A stretch of 64,000 bases of DNA from Zoroaster sp. YZ-2022 (lineage: Eukaryota; Echinodermata; Asteroidea; Forcipulatida; Zoroasteridae), in the NCBI GenBank assembly GCA_029582265.1, contig CM055834.1, forward strand, positions 3,348,001-3,412,000, in the 5' to 3' direction. This document shows, piece after piece, positions 47,303-59,867 of the stretch. The stretch's first letter is position 1, and every line of letters starts with the position of its first letter. The notes beneath the pieces were generated by a model, which did no database searches, had not been told where the DNA came from, and saw only the letters and a list, made by a program, of their open reading frames with translations. A program made the position numbers and the translations under genes.

Positions 47303-48742
47303 TACAATAGTACAAAATTGCAATGAAGTGTTCGATGAAAACGAATACGGGGGTTTCGGCGACATGTATATTGATAATTATTGAGACACTGAGTTGTTTG
47401 TTTAGTATTTACGATATATTGAAATAAACTTAAAACGCATGAACTGTAATCATTGTACACACAAATTTCATTGTTTGTCCCCAAGGGGTTTGAGACAATT
47501 TGTATGTGGATAAATGCCAATAAATGCAAAGGATGTAACGAATCAAGTTAATGCCCATCTATTAAATGTGTGCAACGATTCTCAAACGATTCAAATAATA
47601 CGAAAACAAAGAACATCGTATTGTAGAATCAACCCATGTGTGCAAACCCTGTAGCTTGGCGCTATGTGCAAACACTACGTCGTCACGTACAATCATACCA
47701 AAGTGTAGAGTCCCTATGAAATGTTCTTTAGTGCCAAAACCACCACCGACCGACAAAGGTTAAATGACAACAGAACGTGCACTATTTTTATTGCCAATCT
47801 ATACATCCCACAGATTAGACTAAAATGTTAATAAAATAATATTTACGTAATGATGAGGTAATTGGTTCTACAAACTGAGTTACATTACGAGCTTTCATGA
47901 TGCATGTTTTGTATTTATCTGAAAATGCGAAGTATAGATCCTAGTTGTTCGTGTCGAGTTGTCACAAGGGTCGAGACATCTTAAACCCCGCAGCGTCACA
48001 ATAAATGTGAATAACATGATATTTACTGACGTTATGATGACGTACTTTGTTTTATTTACAAATTCATATTACGGGCTTTCATATGGTGCATGTTTGTAAT
48101 TTATTGATGTGATGATGCTAAGTATGACATCATCCATCGAGAACTTTCACGTGTTAAACCTATGGGGTTTTGGCGGAAACAAGAAGAAAAATAATCGAAA
48201 GAAAACAATAGGCTTTCGGCGACCAGGCCGAAACCCTAATAAATAAATAAAAATAAAAATGCCGACTCGCAGGTTTGAGGCGACGCGCGATGTTCGTTGT
48301 TGTGGCTGTTTTTCAACATGGTATGATGACATATTTTGAACTAATTTGATTGAATCCAACCTGAATGATCAACTATAGCCCCAAAGTGAGGTTTTATAAT
48401 TACCATGGCAATCAACAATCGAAGTAGCCTTAACCCAAGGCTGTTGTCGTAGTGCTAACTTAACACGGTACTCCCATCCCGTACCCGAGAAATTCAGCAC
48501 ACACAGTGCGCCGTCCCCGGCCCCTCACATGTACACTGTACAGCGAGATCAATAACTGAGTCAGGGATATGGTTTTTGTGCATTACGACTTCGTACATTC
48601 GAACTGACACGGTATGTACGTAATAATAGTAATATACAGTGTATTACTATAATGTATGTACATGTATACAATATGCAGATGGATCTGTTTATTGTGTGCA
48701 TATGCGCGCTGGAATTCGGATAGCTAAATTGCGGGACAAAAT
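47303..48742. other. Intergenic stretch, no supported gene
   Basis: Contains two related 100-base patches (near 47850 and 48020: TTACGAGCTTTCAT and TTACGGGCTTTCAT with GCATGTTT) and an inverted GTTTCGGCCTGG/CTTTCGGCGACCAGGCC patch near 48215. Open frames are short and unsupported. Confidence 0.6.
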
Positions 48743-49093
48743 CAGGGCCGGATTTAGGACTGGACAAGCTGGGTAGTTGCCCAGGGGCCTCCACAACCAG
48801 GGGCCTCCACATATTTCATGAAAAAAATAATTGCAAGGTAAAATGTAGGCTGACCTGAACTGTAGGCTGGTCTGTAAATATATGTATTGTACTATATTCT
48901 TGTTATGATTGATCATGATTGACCTGCTTGCTTGCTTATTCAGATTCTTTCTACTTGAAAAAAATTACTTTATGGATGACTGTAACTATGTCTTGTGACT
49001 CTTGTCACCTTTTAGTTTTTAGTATTCTAATGTAGAGTGGGCCTCCACTACTGAAGGCTGCCCAGGGCCCTCAAATGCCTAAATCCGGCCCTG
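48743..49093. mobile_element. hAT-type MITE with 8-bp target duplication
   Basis: Ends CAGGGCCGGATTTAGG and its inverse CCTAAATCCGGCCCTG; 351 bases. Flanks GACAAAAT (48735-48742) and GACAAATT (49094-49101) match at 7 of 8 bases, the duplication size of the hAT superfamily. GGGGCCTCCACA is repeated near the left end. No coding capacity. Confidence 0.85.
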
Positions 49094-49987
49094 GACAAAT
49101 TTATGCGATCAAACTGTTCCGACGCGCCTTGATCAAGACTACAATCTAAGATGTTATTTACCAAGGTTTGCTGGATTTTGTAGCCCAAAATCATACAACA
49201 GTTTGTGTTCCTTCCGTTTAGTTTGATATACTCAATTGACATTGCATTGTGAGGTATGTGCTCATTACATTATATTTATATTTTGCCATGGACTTCATTG
49301 ACTTGAAATATATGTAACCTGAAACAAAAGTAAACAAATTATCTAAATATTACTTGTTTGTAAGTTGGAAATGGTACAAACATCCAAACATACCGTCTGA
49401 CATGTAGACAAATTCCAATCTGCACAAGAAGTAGATATTTTGCAAAACCATAATTACATTTTTGTCAGCATCAATTGTAACTTTCTGATAATAATTATGG
49501 TGAATTAATTGGTTGAAAATCATCGAGAAATCTTTTAATTAATCCGTACAATTAAAACCGTAAATTAAAACCCTTTGTCACAATTCTAATATAAAATCAC
49601 ATTTCAAACAGAACACTATTCCATGCGTTCTTCTGCATTCACGTAAACAAACCACAAGTGTCTTTTTAAATCACAACCAGTGATTTTGGGGTTCATCGCA
49701 ACAAAAAAGACCAGCTGATATTATAATTAGTGAATCGTTTAGACTATTTTTGGTGAACTAAATGTGCTTCAAGATGTAACAACAAGCGATGTCATGTGTG
49801 ATTGGGATGTATGTAGGCCACATTAATCAATACACAAACTATTTTCATATTTATATATTCATTTTCAGACAACTAATATTTCATTTTACTGTTCTCACTG
49901 AGGCACATCTGTTGAGTGCACATTATGTTGAGTGCATATTAACACGAGACAATTTGGCTAAGAGAAGGTATTTGGACATCAGCAACC

Positions 49988-50042
49988 ATGGGGAACGCAG
50001 CAAGAATGATCGTGCTATTGCTTGCTATTGCTAGTATTACTG
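49988..50042 (+). CDS. Signal-peptide exon of a secreted LDLa protein
   Basis: AACCATGGGG gives a good start context. The exon codes for MGNAARMIVLLLAIASIT, a hydrophobic signal sequence, and ends ACTG|GTAAGT in phase 1. The next matching exon (phase 1 acceptor, TTTCTAG) is at 54248. A foldback MITE begins only about 5-10 bases inside the intron. The rest of this gene lies to the right; further exons were not found before 64000. Confidence 0.6.
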
Positions 50043-50047
50043 GTAAG

Positions 50048-50359
50048 TATACTGAACAGCAAAAGAAACGCAAGTCCGAGGACAACAAAAGAAACGCAAG
50101 TCCGAGGTCTTGTCAAGTTTTCAAACAGAAGACAAACCATTTTGATTCTAATCACTCATTTAATGAAAAATGCTTTCAATTTGTGAGCTGAAAGTGACTG
50201 TTGAATGTGAAAATCTTGCAATGCAATTTCAACAGTCACTTTCAGCTCACAAATTGAAAGCATTTTTCATTAAATGAGTTATTAGAATCAAAATGGTTTG
50301 TCTTCTGTTTGAAAACTTGACAAGACCTCGGACTTGCGTTTATTTTGCTGTTCAGTATA
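50048..50359. mobile_element. Foldback MITE with ACAGCAAAAGAAACG ends
   Basis: Arms of about 135 bases (TATACTGAACAGCAAAAG... and its inverse), including TTGTGAGCTGAAAGTGACTG. The left arm carries a duplicated AAAAGAAACGCAAGTCCGAG. A relative with the same outer sequence is at 55509-55728. Confidence 0.85.
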
Positions 50360-50957
50360 TATTAATCAGCTATGGTTCATTCCACTATGGTTTATCATAT
50401 AACAATCTCAATGAGCCAAGTTGAAGATATCAATCTAGAATGGCTGGAAAAGAGAACATACACTCAAAGTAACTATAATCATTTACTTGATGGTAACTGT
50501 TAGTGTTGGCAATTTATTGTTACGATTGGGTGCACACAGAGAAAAAAAATACACGGTTTGCGTCTTACGTTTTAGATGTTTCTGGTGAACAATAGGTGAA
50601 CCTCCTATAATTAGGTAAAACATTACTAAAGCGTTGGGTAAAATGTTACCCAACAGTTGTATAACTTATTACTGTGATGTTTGGTAAATGTATTTGCTTA
50701 ACTTTGATGTAAATGCCAGTTTGGTAACATTTTATACGCTTGTGAGGTATAGGTCTATATGTTTTACATCTGTTTTATGTAAGTGTCAAAACATTACTTT
50801 TACTGAGTGTTTTGTCCTTATATCAGCCTGTTAATATGGAAGTTGTTTTGTACCTGGCTCAGTTACAAGTGTAAGGATTTCCTAACTGGTTGAGGTATTT
50901 GAAGGTGAAACAGATGTTGAGTTTTGTAATAATATTCTTCTCCTTAGTTCATGTTAA

Positions 50958-52121
50958 AGGTCCTGTGAAATAGTTTTTTTTCATTGTATACAATAAGTAT
51001 GCCTACTGGACACATATTTGTCATTTGTAAATTTGTCCCCTCACGTTTATACCATAAAAATATTTATTTTAAAATGTGAGGGGTGCGCTTGACACACCCA
51101 TACCCCCTCATTAACATAAAATTCGTGACGTACACTGAGGCGATTCCCGATCCGCGATCCACAGCCCTTGCCCAAGTATGCGTCATATACAGCGCACCAC
51201 TGCATGCAGAGTGTTGCTAGAGAAAAAGTTTCCTCAAGTTTTCTGTCAGGTTTGAAGCTTATTATTTTCGATAATGCCATCGAGGTGTGTCGCTGCAGGT
51301 TGAAGCAACACCACCAAAGACGGTGTTAGTCTACACCGATTTCCGTCTGATCCAAAATACAGACGTATTTGGACGACTAAAGTGAAGCTGACCATGTAGA
51401 GCGAAGTGGTCGGGACCGACGGAACACTCATTCTTATGATTGTAGTGCACAGTTCGAGCAGACATGCTTTGAACGGGGCCTTCACAGCCAGTTCGGTATG
51501 GCTTATAAGGCCATGTTGCTACCAGATGCAATTCCAACGATATTCCCGCTAAGTAAGAAGGCTGGCAAGGCTCCAACGAAGAATAGAGGTGCTTTTAAAG
51601 CGAGAAAGACTCGGGGTAAGTGGCAATTTAATAATACTCCCATGCATAACCCAGTCCACGTTTCAGTGTTCACGGCATGAAAACATGCCGTGATTTTCCG
51701 CATTAATAAAATCATCGTGTCTGATTATATATCCTGGCAAAACAAACATAAACATATTAAACCTTTCTCATTATGCCTGCGCTTGTTTTGAGTTTTTTTT
51801 TAAATGATCAGAACTTTGACTCAACTGTTTCTGTTATTTCATAAAATAACACCGTAATGTTAGCATTGCCTTCGGTGTGTTTTCCGACCGCATGATGGGG
51901 GCTTGCGCTGCGTTTCACGGTACGTAGAAATTATCTGCCTTTGTGTACTTCACGAACGTTTCGTTAAAACTTCGAAAATTCGGGGGTAAATTTTTGATTA
52001 TTAGATAAACAATTAATAATCCACTCGAAACAAAAAACATTTAAAATTGTTTTTAATTCATACCAATCAATATAACAGCACCAACAAATAAAGTTTGGTA
52101 AAAACACTCTTCACAGGACCT
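50958..52121. mobile_element. Kolobok-like DNA transposon remnant
   Basis: AGGTCCTGTGAA and its inverse TTCACAGGACCT form the ends. Both are flanked by TTAA (50954-50957 and 52122-52125). It contains a THAP-type zinc finger remnant. TTAA duplication plus THAP is the pattern of the Kolobok superfamily; the catalytic region is not present, so the element is internally deleted. Confidence 0.65.
51274..51570 (+). pseudogene. THAP zinc-finger remnant
   Basis: Reads MPSRCVAAG, a stop where a Cys would be expected, then SNTTKDGVSLHRFPSDPKY and RRIWTTKVKL. After frameshifts near 51400 it continues as CSAHFEQTCFERG and then LLPDAIPTIFP. This is the C2CH THAP plan: CxxxC near the start, HRFP, W, and later CxxHF. 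THAP domains bind transposon ends or promoters. A stop and shifts show this copy is dead, or the base calls are wrong. Confidence 0.7.
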
Positions 52122-52206
52122 TTAAGTCTTAATTGTTCGCCAGAAGGGTGAAACTATGTAGCCGATTGATAGCGCATAATGGCCGCGTCGTCGCTTGGCG
52201 TATAAT

Positions 52207-52253
52207 TCATTATGTACATAATGTATTCATTATGTACATTATGTACATGTACA
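52207..52253. repeat. TACATAATGTA palindrome cluster
   Basis: CATTATGTACATAATGTA and CATTATGTACATTATGTACA lie side by side and can pair with each other. Confidence 0.75.
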
Positions 52254-52257
52254 CTGG

Positions 52258-52616
52258 AGTGTCGTGATCGAGCGGTCTAGCTTACCGGACTCAAGTTCTG
52301 GTGTTAGCAGCAGAATGTGGGTTCGAATCCCGGCAGTGACACTTGCGTCCTTGAGCAAGACACTTAACCATAATTGCTTCTCTCCACCCATGGGTTAAAT
52401 GGGTACCTGTGAGGGCAGAGTTGGTTGATTAGCCCTATATGCGCTGTAATGGCAACAATTGAGCTGTATACTCCCCAGGGAGCTGAGATGGTTTCAGGAA
52501 TGATTTATGAGCCTTATGAGCAGGTGTAATAATATAATGCGCCTTGAGCACCACTCAGTTGGTGGATACGTGCGCTATATAAGTCCACACATTATTATTA
52601 TTATTATTATTATTAC
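52258..52616 (+). repeat. Monomeric tRNA-derived SINE with ATT tail
   Basis: One tRNA-like head (GAGCGGTCTAGCTTACC...GGTTCGAATCCCGG), the same body as at 32925-33455, and (ATT)n. A run of G (52837-52849) and AT-rich sequence with no gene follow up to 53430. Confidence 0.85.
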
Positions 52617-53436
52617 ATAATGTGGTACAAGACGTTTGTACGCTGTATTCATACACAACTCGGGTAAACTTAAATTTTTAATCGTGGATCCCTAACCTGC
52701 ACCAGAAGCCAGGATTTTCAGAGTGGGCGCGAACATTTTTTGGGGGGTAAATTTACCGACACAGAACTCATATGAACAGACAATTAATATACCGTTTTCC
52801 CCCAAAAAATGGACGAGCTCTAAAGTTGTTCAACCGGGGGGGGGGGGGGCAGGGGGGTCACAATTATATTCAGTTTGCTATCTCCAACCCTCCCCCATAC
52901 ACTATTTAAAACAACATCATATGTACCATTTTTCTGTTCGTTTTCTCTTGTTTTACCCATATCCCATTACCAGGGGTATGGGTATGAATACAATTTTAAG
53001 AAGATTTTAAGAAAATAAATACAAAGGTCACGTAATAATCTATGTGATTATCTTAGGTTTAATTGTATTATTGTTAGTATTATATATATATTTTTTATTA
53101 ATGGGAGGCGTGATAATTATGGGGGTTATTTCCAATACCGCCAACACCCGTCCTAACAATTGGAAATCACTAATTGAAGTCCTGAATGCCGAAATAGAAA
53201 TTAAACATAACTAACTAAAGGCAGTTGTGAATAACATGAACGAAATAATGATTGCTTTGAAATTAATTTGAACGCAACAATTTAGCAACAGATACCCTGA
53301 TTTAATGGGATCATTCAAACGGTGTGGATTTGAATGGTGTTTAACGAAAATGAACAAAAATTGTTGAAATTAGCCGGGAAAACCTATATTTTTATTCTGT
53401 GGATTGTCATACACGCGACTGGTAACCATATACTGC

Positions 53437-53952
53437 ACTAGCGGTCTAGCGCACCGAACTCAAGTTCTGGTGTTGCCAGCAGCAGGGTGTGGGTTCGAGC
53501 CCCGGTCGTGACACTTGTATCCTTGAGCAAGGTACTTAACCATAATTGCTTCGTCCTTCGGATGGGACGTAAAGCCGTAGGTCCCGTGTGTTGTATAATG
53601 CACGTAAAGTGGATTGTTGAGGCCGAGCGGTCTAGCGCACTGAACTCAAGTTCTGGTGTTGCCCCAGCCGAGCCCCAGCCGTGACACCTGTGTCCTTGAG
53701 CAAGACACTTAACCATAATTGCTTCTCTCCACCCAGGGGTTAAATGGGTACCTGTGAAGGCAGAGATGGTTTGCTCTCTATGCGCTAGAAATGGCAGCAA
53801 TTGAGCTGTATACTCCCCAGGGAGCTGAGATGGTTTCAGGAATGATTTATGAACCTTATGAGCCTTATGAGCAGGGATATAATGCGCCTTGAGCGCCACT
53901 TAGTTGGTGGATACGTGCGCTATATAAATCTATACATTATTATTATTATTAC
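53437..53952 (+). repeat. Dimeric tRNA-derived SINE with ATT tail, second copy
   Basis: Same dimer as 32925-33455, including the CTTCGTCCTTCGGATGGGAC linker between heads. The second head has a short deletion at its B-box (GCCCCAGCCGAGCCCCAGCC). Confidence 0.85.
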
Positions 53953-54247
53953 ACAGCTCAAGCTGCAGAGGCAGACATTTTTTTAGTAAATGCTCAATGA
54001 ATATCAGGCCTCAGTGTTGCTAAACTACAACTATTGAAAACGGTAGATCTTCCTGAATAACATCTATTCAAAAGAATGTTTGTCTTCCTCTTCCAAGTAT
54101 TGAACAACCCATACAGCGAAGGCGTATGAAAATAAATAACACAAAACATCTAAACACAGAATAACATTCTATCAACATGAGGATGAAATATTTAACTTCT
54201 CTTCTCCAAGTCAATGAAATGTCGTATATATTTGTTTCTTTTTCTAG

Positions 54248-54488
54248 GACATTTGTGTGATCTCGGTGATGAAATACCAGTTACCGTTGGCCACAGACCG
54301 ATCACGGAATTTAAGAGCAAACCTGTCGATCTAATGAGTTTGCTCATCTCTGAACATTTGTTGGATAGCGAAAATGAGTGCACTTCACAGGAATGGCAGT
54401 GTTCCGAACATGAATGTATTCCATTGGAGAGTAGATGCGATGGAACGCCGACTGCCTCTTAAGGGAACGATGAGGAAGACCTGTGAAG
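54248..54488 (+). pseudogene. LDLa-domain exon with small frameshifts
   Basis: Acceptor TTTCTAG|GA and donor GAAG|GTAAGG; its phase fits the signal exon at 49988-50042. It codes for about 50 residues of linker (HLCDLGDEIPVTVGHRPITE...) and an LDL-receptor class A repeat: ECTSQEWQCSEHECIPLESR, then CDGTP, and GNDEED after a shift. Single-base indels fall just where DC should follow CDGTP and where the last Cys codon should be (GACCTGTGAAG for D-C-E). LDLa repeats bind Ca2+ and ligands in secreted or membrane proteins. The reading is secure; whether the gene is broken or the base calls are wrong is open. Confidence 0.65.
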
Positions 54489-55506
54489 GTAAGGATATGC
54501 AGCATTCGCTTCTAGCCTGAAAATCTTACATCACGCTTCGAGGCTTTTAGTAACGCCAAATATCGGCCGCCCAGCCACGCAATATCTCCTGCGATATTTG
54601 AATGGCGGAAGTACAGGCGCGCATAGTTGGGTTACATTCGTCCATCAAAGCGTGACGTCAGATCTTTGGCACAACTTAGCTAATGAAATCCCTTGAATGG
54701 TATGCCCAGAGCCTGTCTGTATCCTTGATAGGATAACATAATGATGCTTGATATGCGGCCGAGTGCACTCCCTCCCATTGTGTCTTTATTGTGTTCCAGG
54801 AATCTTAGGAATCCTTAAGAGGATTTCGGGGGGGGGGGGAGGTCCGTTAAACAATACAACAGCGTGTTAGTGTATAGGGACATTTGGGGGTGGCTCTCTG
54901 CCGTATACCGAGCGTAGTATATAGAATAAAGACTCCTAATTGGTACACAATGGTCCAGCTTTCTCCTACCACAAGGACCTTTTTGTTTATTGTTTATTGC
55001 AAATATTAGGCACCCTTTGACCCGTCATCGGTGGGGAACCTATTCTGCAAAACTGTATACCAATGTGTTCATATTATGCAACTCACCCAATATAAACACC
55101 ATGGAAGAATGAAGCTTACACCACTGGTGTTATTTTAACACTTAGGTATTTTAACACTTCAGCAGGGGAGATGCTTTGAGTAGGACAGCAGATATCCCCA
55201 ACCCCTGCCCCCAATTGTTACGTAACTGATTTGATGTATCTCCTACTTCCAAACAGACATCTTGAAGTAGCTCCTCTGAAGGTCACCCTCCGACGCTCTT
55301 CAATGTCCCTCCGATATAAAAATGAAGGAATGATAATTATGATAAAACCATTCTAAGTTGCCATGGTATCGATTTATTCTACATTATTTCCCTTTGCTGA
55401 AATCAACATCTGCGAACGTTCAGATGATTGCATAATGGTTTGTCTAAAGATTACTTCATTATGACTAATTAGTATATATATTTGTATTGTAACTATAATA
55501 TATACA
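54489..55506. other. Intron or intergenic stretch, no supported gene
   Basis: Has GCGATATTTG-type inverted bits (54580-54600), a G-run (54828-54839) and CACTTAGGTATTTTAACACTT. No further LDLa exon recognised. Confidence 0.6.
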
Positions 55507-55508
55507 TA

Positions 55509-55728
55509 ACAGCAAAAGAAACGTCACCCCCTAAATTTTGATAACTCTGAGAACGATGTTTAGCTTATGCGTCCTCTGACGTCATGCATGACAAATGTTG
55601 AGGTCAACCAAATTTGCCACATTGTGTTCGTGTTACACTCCATACTCATAATATTCTTCATTAAACGATTATATTAATTATAAAATGAAAATAATAAATA
55701 TTTTTAAGGGTGACGTTTCTTTTGCTGT
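55509..55728. mobile_element. MITE with ACAGCAAAAGAAACG ends
   Basis: ACAGCAAAAGAAACGTCACC and its inverse, 220 bases, between TA dinucleotides, as for Tc1/mariner-type elements. Shares its first 15 bases with the foldback at 50048-50359. Confidence 0.8.
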
Positions 55729-56590
55729 TATGTATAGATTATCAAAATCACTTTTGTCATTTCGGAAGACACATGACGGCTTTATGATTAAGAAAACAAG
55801 ATTTGAGAATTAATTAACCACCGTTTGTGACAAAACATCCCACATTCAATAGAGGGCGGTGTTCTTAGTCATGACGTTGAAAACAAACTGGCATTATTTA
55901 TTATTATTATAATTTATTATTATTTAATCTTATTTATACACGGTAACCCATTCAACCAAGGTTATTTTTCAAGGGGCCGTGTTTCATAAAACTTCTGGTA
56001 AAATTTGAACGTTACATAAAGTAAAATAAATAATTTAAGTCCATGAAATTCAGTTTTTGTATTAAAGTACACTTTTATAAAATTTTGTTCAAATGCACTG
56101 CTTATCTTTCGATTATCTGTCTGCATTTGCTAAAATGTATTCGTAAGACAAAACAAATTTTAGAAATGAATGATAAAACAGTTCAGCTTTAGACAGATAC
56201 AACTAATTAAAGGGACAGCATCGTCACGATCAGATCAGACTTTCAACAGGGCATGGAATCGATGTTCTAGTTTATGATAAACACAGTGACTGAAAATTAC
56301 TGGCATATTTATGCAGCAGCAACGGTAATATGACCTTATTATGTGGGACATTATATTCAGTAACTGAGTTTAATCTAAAACTAGCACTTCAATTCCATGC
56401 CCTGCTGATCGTGACGATACTGCCCCTTTAATGGTTAAATATGTTGATTGCATAACCGATCATACTGACATATTATTGTTATTGACATATTATTTCGCTT
56501 ATTCTCTGGTATGGAAAAGGGTATTGGCTAAGAAGCAGACGTTGGGTCATAAACAAGTGGAAAATACATTGAATTTGTAAAAATGAACAG

Positions 56591-56816
56591 CAGTAGCGTA
56601 GCCAATTTGTGACTGGGTCTACCCCAGAGGTTTTGTCGGTACCCGTCAAAAATGGGAGTGTCAAACTACCACCAGAGATACCAAAGTATTATTTCATAGT
56701 GTCTATATTTGGCGACTTACCAATATTAACACCAATGGTGTACTTAAAAAAACAAGGAGATTTATCCCCGAAAAAGACTCAAACCTCCAAACCTAAAAAT
56801 TAGGGCTACGCCACTG
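56591..56816. mobile_element. MITE with CAGTAGCGTAGCC ends
   Basis: CAGTAGCGTAGCC and GGCTACGCCACTG are inverse to each other with one mismatch. No convincing target duplication. A similar end (CTACGCCACTGG) is at 43263. Confidence 0.6.
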
Positions 56817-57814
56817 AGAACTTCACTGATAAACAGACAGACGAACAAACAAAAGAGAGGAAGGGGAAGGGGGAACTCAGCATGAACAAGGCACTCATTA
56901 AACAATATTTCTATAATAAGAAGGTAGAAATTGTACTGTTGCGAGTACTCTCTTTGATTCACGATAAACTTTAAATAACCATCTTGTGGAGTTTTAGGCA
57001 ACAAAAGTCAGGAAATACGTGATACATTGCTTACGCAAGGGACCAAAATTTCCCATATACAAAGTATGGTAGCTAAGAGAGGCCTCACAAATCAGGCAAA
57101 CGTTCATACCCCTATGTGAAAAGTCGTTTAAAGCACAGCACGGCAGAATTTCAATCGATCCAGCAATTTTGGCTGCAATTGGACATTTGTTTCATAGCAC
57201 GGACGCGCATGGAGACCAGAAACCGGAGACTTTCTTGGCCTTAATGAGAAAATAGTGAAAATGAGAATTAGTCTTTCATAAATTCGAACTTTAAGTTATT
57301 TGAATTTTTCCTTAAAGTGGTACTATTCAATTATTTTTTTAGGATCTCAAGCAATGGTTTAATATTATCATTGTGGTGGAATTACTAATAACCAATATAT
57401 GGGGGCCATCGGCATCCAGCAATCACTTGCAGTAGTGCGGGTGTTCCCGGCATGAAGAGGAAGTCCGTTCGGTTGGAAATGTACCGCTCCATATATACAC
57501 GTGTATCACTTGGGTAACGCCCTCAACTCAAAGACAGACAAAGAGGACAGACCGTGGACAATGACTGACGGTGTAAATATATATCGCCCGTGTATGGAAC
57601 AATTTCACGGTAAAAAAATAAATTTAAATGTTGGTGCAATTATTCTGTGGTTATGAAGTTATAAACTTTCATTTTGAGACATTGAACAAAATCACTGTCA
57701 TGATTAGTACCAGTAAAATAAAAACTCAAATTAATAAAATGCTGGCCCTCTGTTTTGGGCAGTCTTCCAATTGGCCAGCGCGGCCGTCAGTCAAAATCAT
57801 AAAATTCTGCTTGT

Positions 57815-58215
57815 TTGTTTGTTTAAGTTCATTTCATTTTATTTATTGATTTCACAGGTAGAAAAACAAATAAACACAAATTTACATTAAATGAACAGAA
57901 ACAGAAACAAAGGTAGCACCCCTATAGGATTACAAAAAAGTAAACTAAATTACTATCGAGTTGATCGCCTGATGCTACCACTTAGGAAGTAAACAAATAT
58001 TGAATCACACAAGGTACACTTTGAGATATAAAAACAATACTAAAATAACAAATATTAAAAGTTACTACTACACAGTTTGAGTTAGGGCATCTCCTAGGCC
58101 AGGGGACTAATAAATGTTTTCTAAGTGAATTAATAAATAAAGATAAACCATAAATAACTGTGTCTTTAACATCTGCTGGTAGCACTTTCCATAATCTTGA
58201 AATCTATTAGAGAAT
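57815..58215 (-). pseudogene. LINE 3' end, antisense
   Basis: On the minus strand the coding tail reads WKVLPADVKDTVIYGLSLF and then SLRKHLLVPWPRR, the usual end of CR1/L2-like ORF2. It is followed by a 3' UTR ending ATCAATAAATAAAATGAAATG. Only the last part of the element is present. Confidence 0.6.
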
Positions 58216-59867
58216 GATGAGCAACTGGACCTTGCCATTTTAATATGATATTATCTTAAAATTTGTTCGCTTTTAAATTTTATTTGTTTGGTCTCTCGAC
58301 ACACACGGGTGATATATCTTTAACACTCCGACGGTACCACTTTATTCGAACGTGGTACCTAGCCACTTTGCTGTGGCACCCTATTAATGATATTAAAAGT
58401 ATTATCTATACATTCCCAATTAATTTGTTACATCCAAATGACTTCCACACATGCCCTGCTATGGTCTAGTATTATTTACAACCCAGATGACACACGACAG
58501 CTGTGTAGTGTGGCTCTCTCCCTGTATGACCTGGCAAACATAAACAGCCATATACTTATGCAGCATATTTTTCAGCCATATCTCTCCAGTGTGTAACCAT
58601 GGTGTAACAGAAAGCAGACACTCTGTCTGGGGGGTTGGATGATGGGTTATGCCAGGCACTGGCATGCAAGACATCAAAGAACACATCCAGATGCCAAACA
58701 GATGGTTCCACTTATCAGAAATTTAGATCAGGTGGGTCTTTATGTGTACACAATGGATGGTTGGTTTGTTGCACATACATATGGCAGCAATTTCTTTTCC
58801 GGCTGGAAAAAACTACACAGCTCTGAGAACTGACACCTTCTAAGATATGTGGAATGGTCTCCTTTAGGATATCAATGACCCCAGGCATGTGTATTTTTTT
58901 TCTGGAAACTAATGAAATAAATAACTTCTGCCACATTGGTGTGGGAGGTCACACTCGTCGGAGGGTTTTAAATGGTTTAATTATACAACTCAACTGAGAT
59001 AACGTAGACTAATAACTTCCTGGTAACCAGTATAATAGGCTAATGGCACAATAACGCATGCAAATCAGCGATATCATCAATATGCGAATATGGCGACAGC
59101 TGCCGTTTGTGCGTGGGGCAGGTCGCTGTTCTTTCTGCAGCTTGACGAAGTGTCAATGACTTTGAAATTGGCAGATAAATCTGATTTAAAGGTTCTTCAA
59201 TAATTAATTCACCGATAAGTTCGACTAGCATGGAATTTTTTAAATTTTGTTTGCTCAAACAAAGCCTTTCTATATAATATATAGTAAATCACGGTCGTGG
59301 AGGATTATTTTTTAGAAAATAAAGTCAAACATTCATTTTATTATACAAATACTGACGGGTCGCCCGCAACACTTTGCGAACAGGTGGATATAGACCTAAC
59401 ATTTCAGCATGGGAGAAAACATGAATGAAATCACAAACCTTACACCTGCCCTTAAGGGTAAAATGGTCAAATATTTCGCTTTGGGGCGTGTTTTTCTTCA
59501 TAATTATTTTCTTCATATTATATTTCCCTTGTATGTCTGCATACACCAAGCATTAAATTCAGCCTTTAATTCATTTCAGTCTGCATTCCTGCTGTGTTCA
59601 TATTGTATGTGAGTGTAATGTGTCACTGCGGTAGCCTCACTCACTCATTTCTTAGGCCCAGTCACTAATCTAATCTTATCTAAGATCGGTATTCAATCTA
59701 TAAAAAATAAAAAATAAAATAAAAATAAGAAACAGAAATCCGAGTCAAAATGTATTTTACCCGATACTCAAATTTGTGTCAGTAGATAACGTCTCAACAG
59801 GATCATTTCATCTTGCTATTAACAAGCACAGATTATAATCTGGTAGTCTAGTTACAATTGGTGTCGT
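58216..59867. other. Intergenic stretch, no supported gene
   Basis: Only short open frames. None shows a recognisable domain on either strand. Confidence 0.55.
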
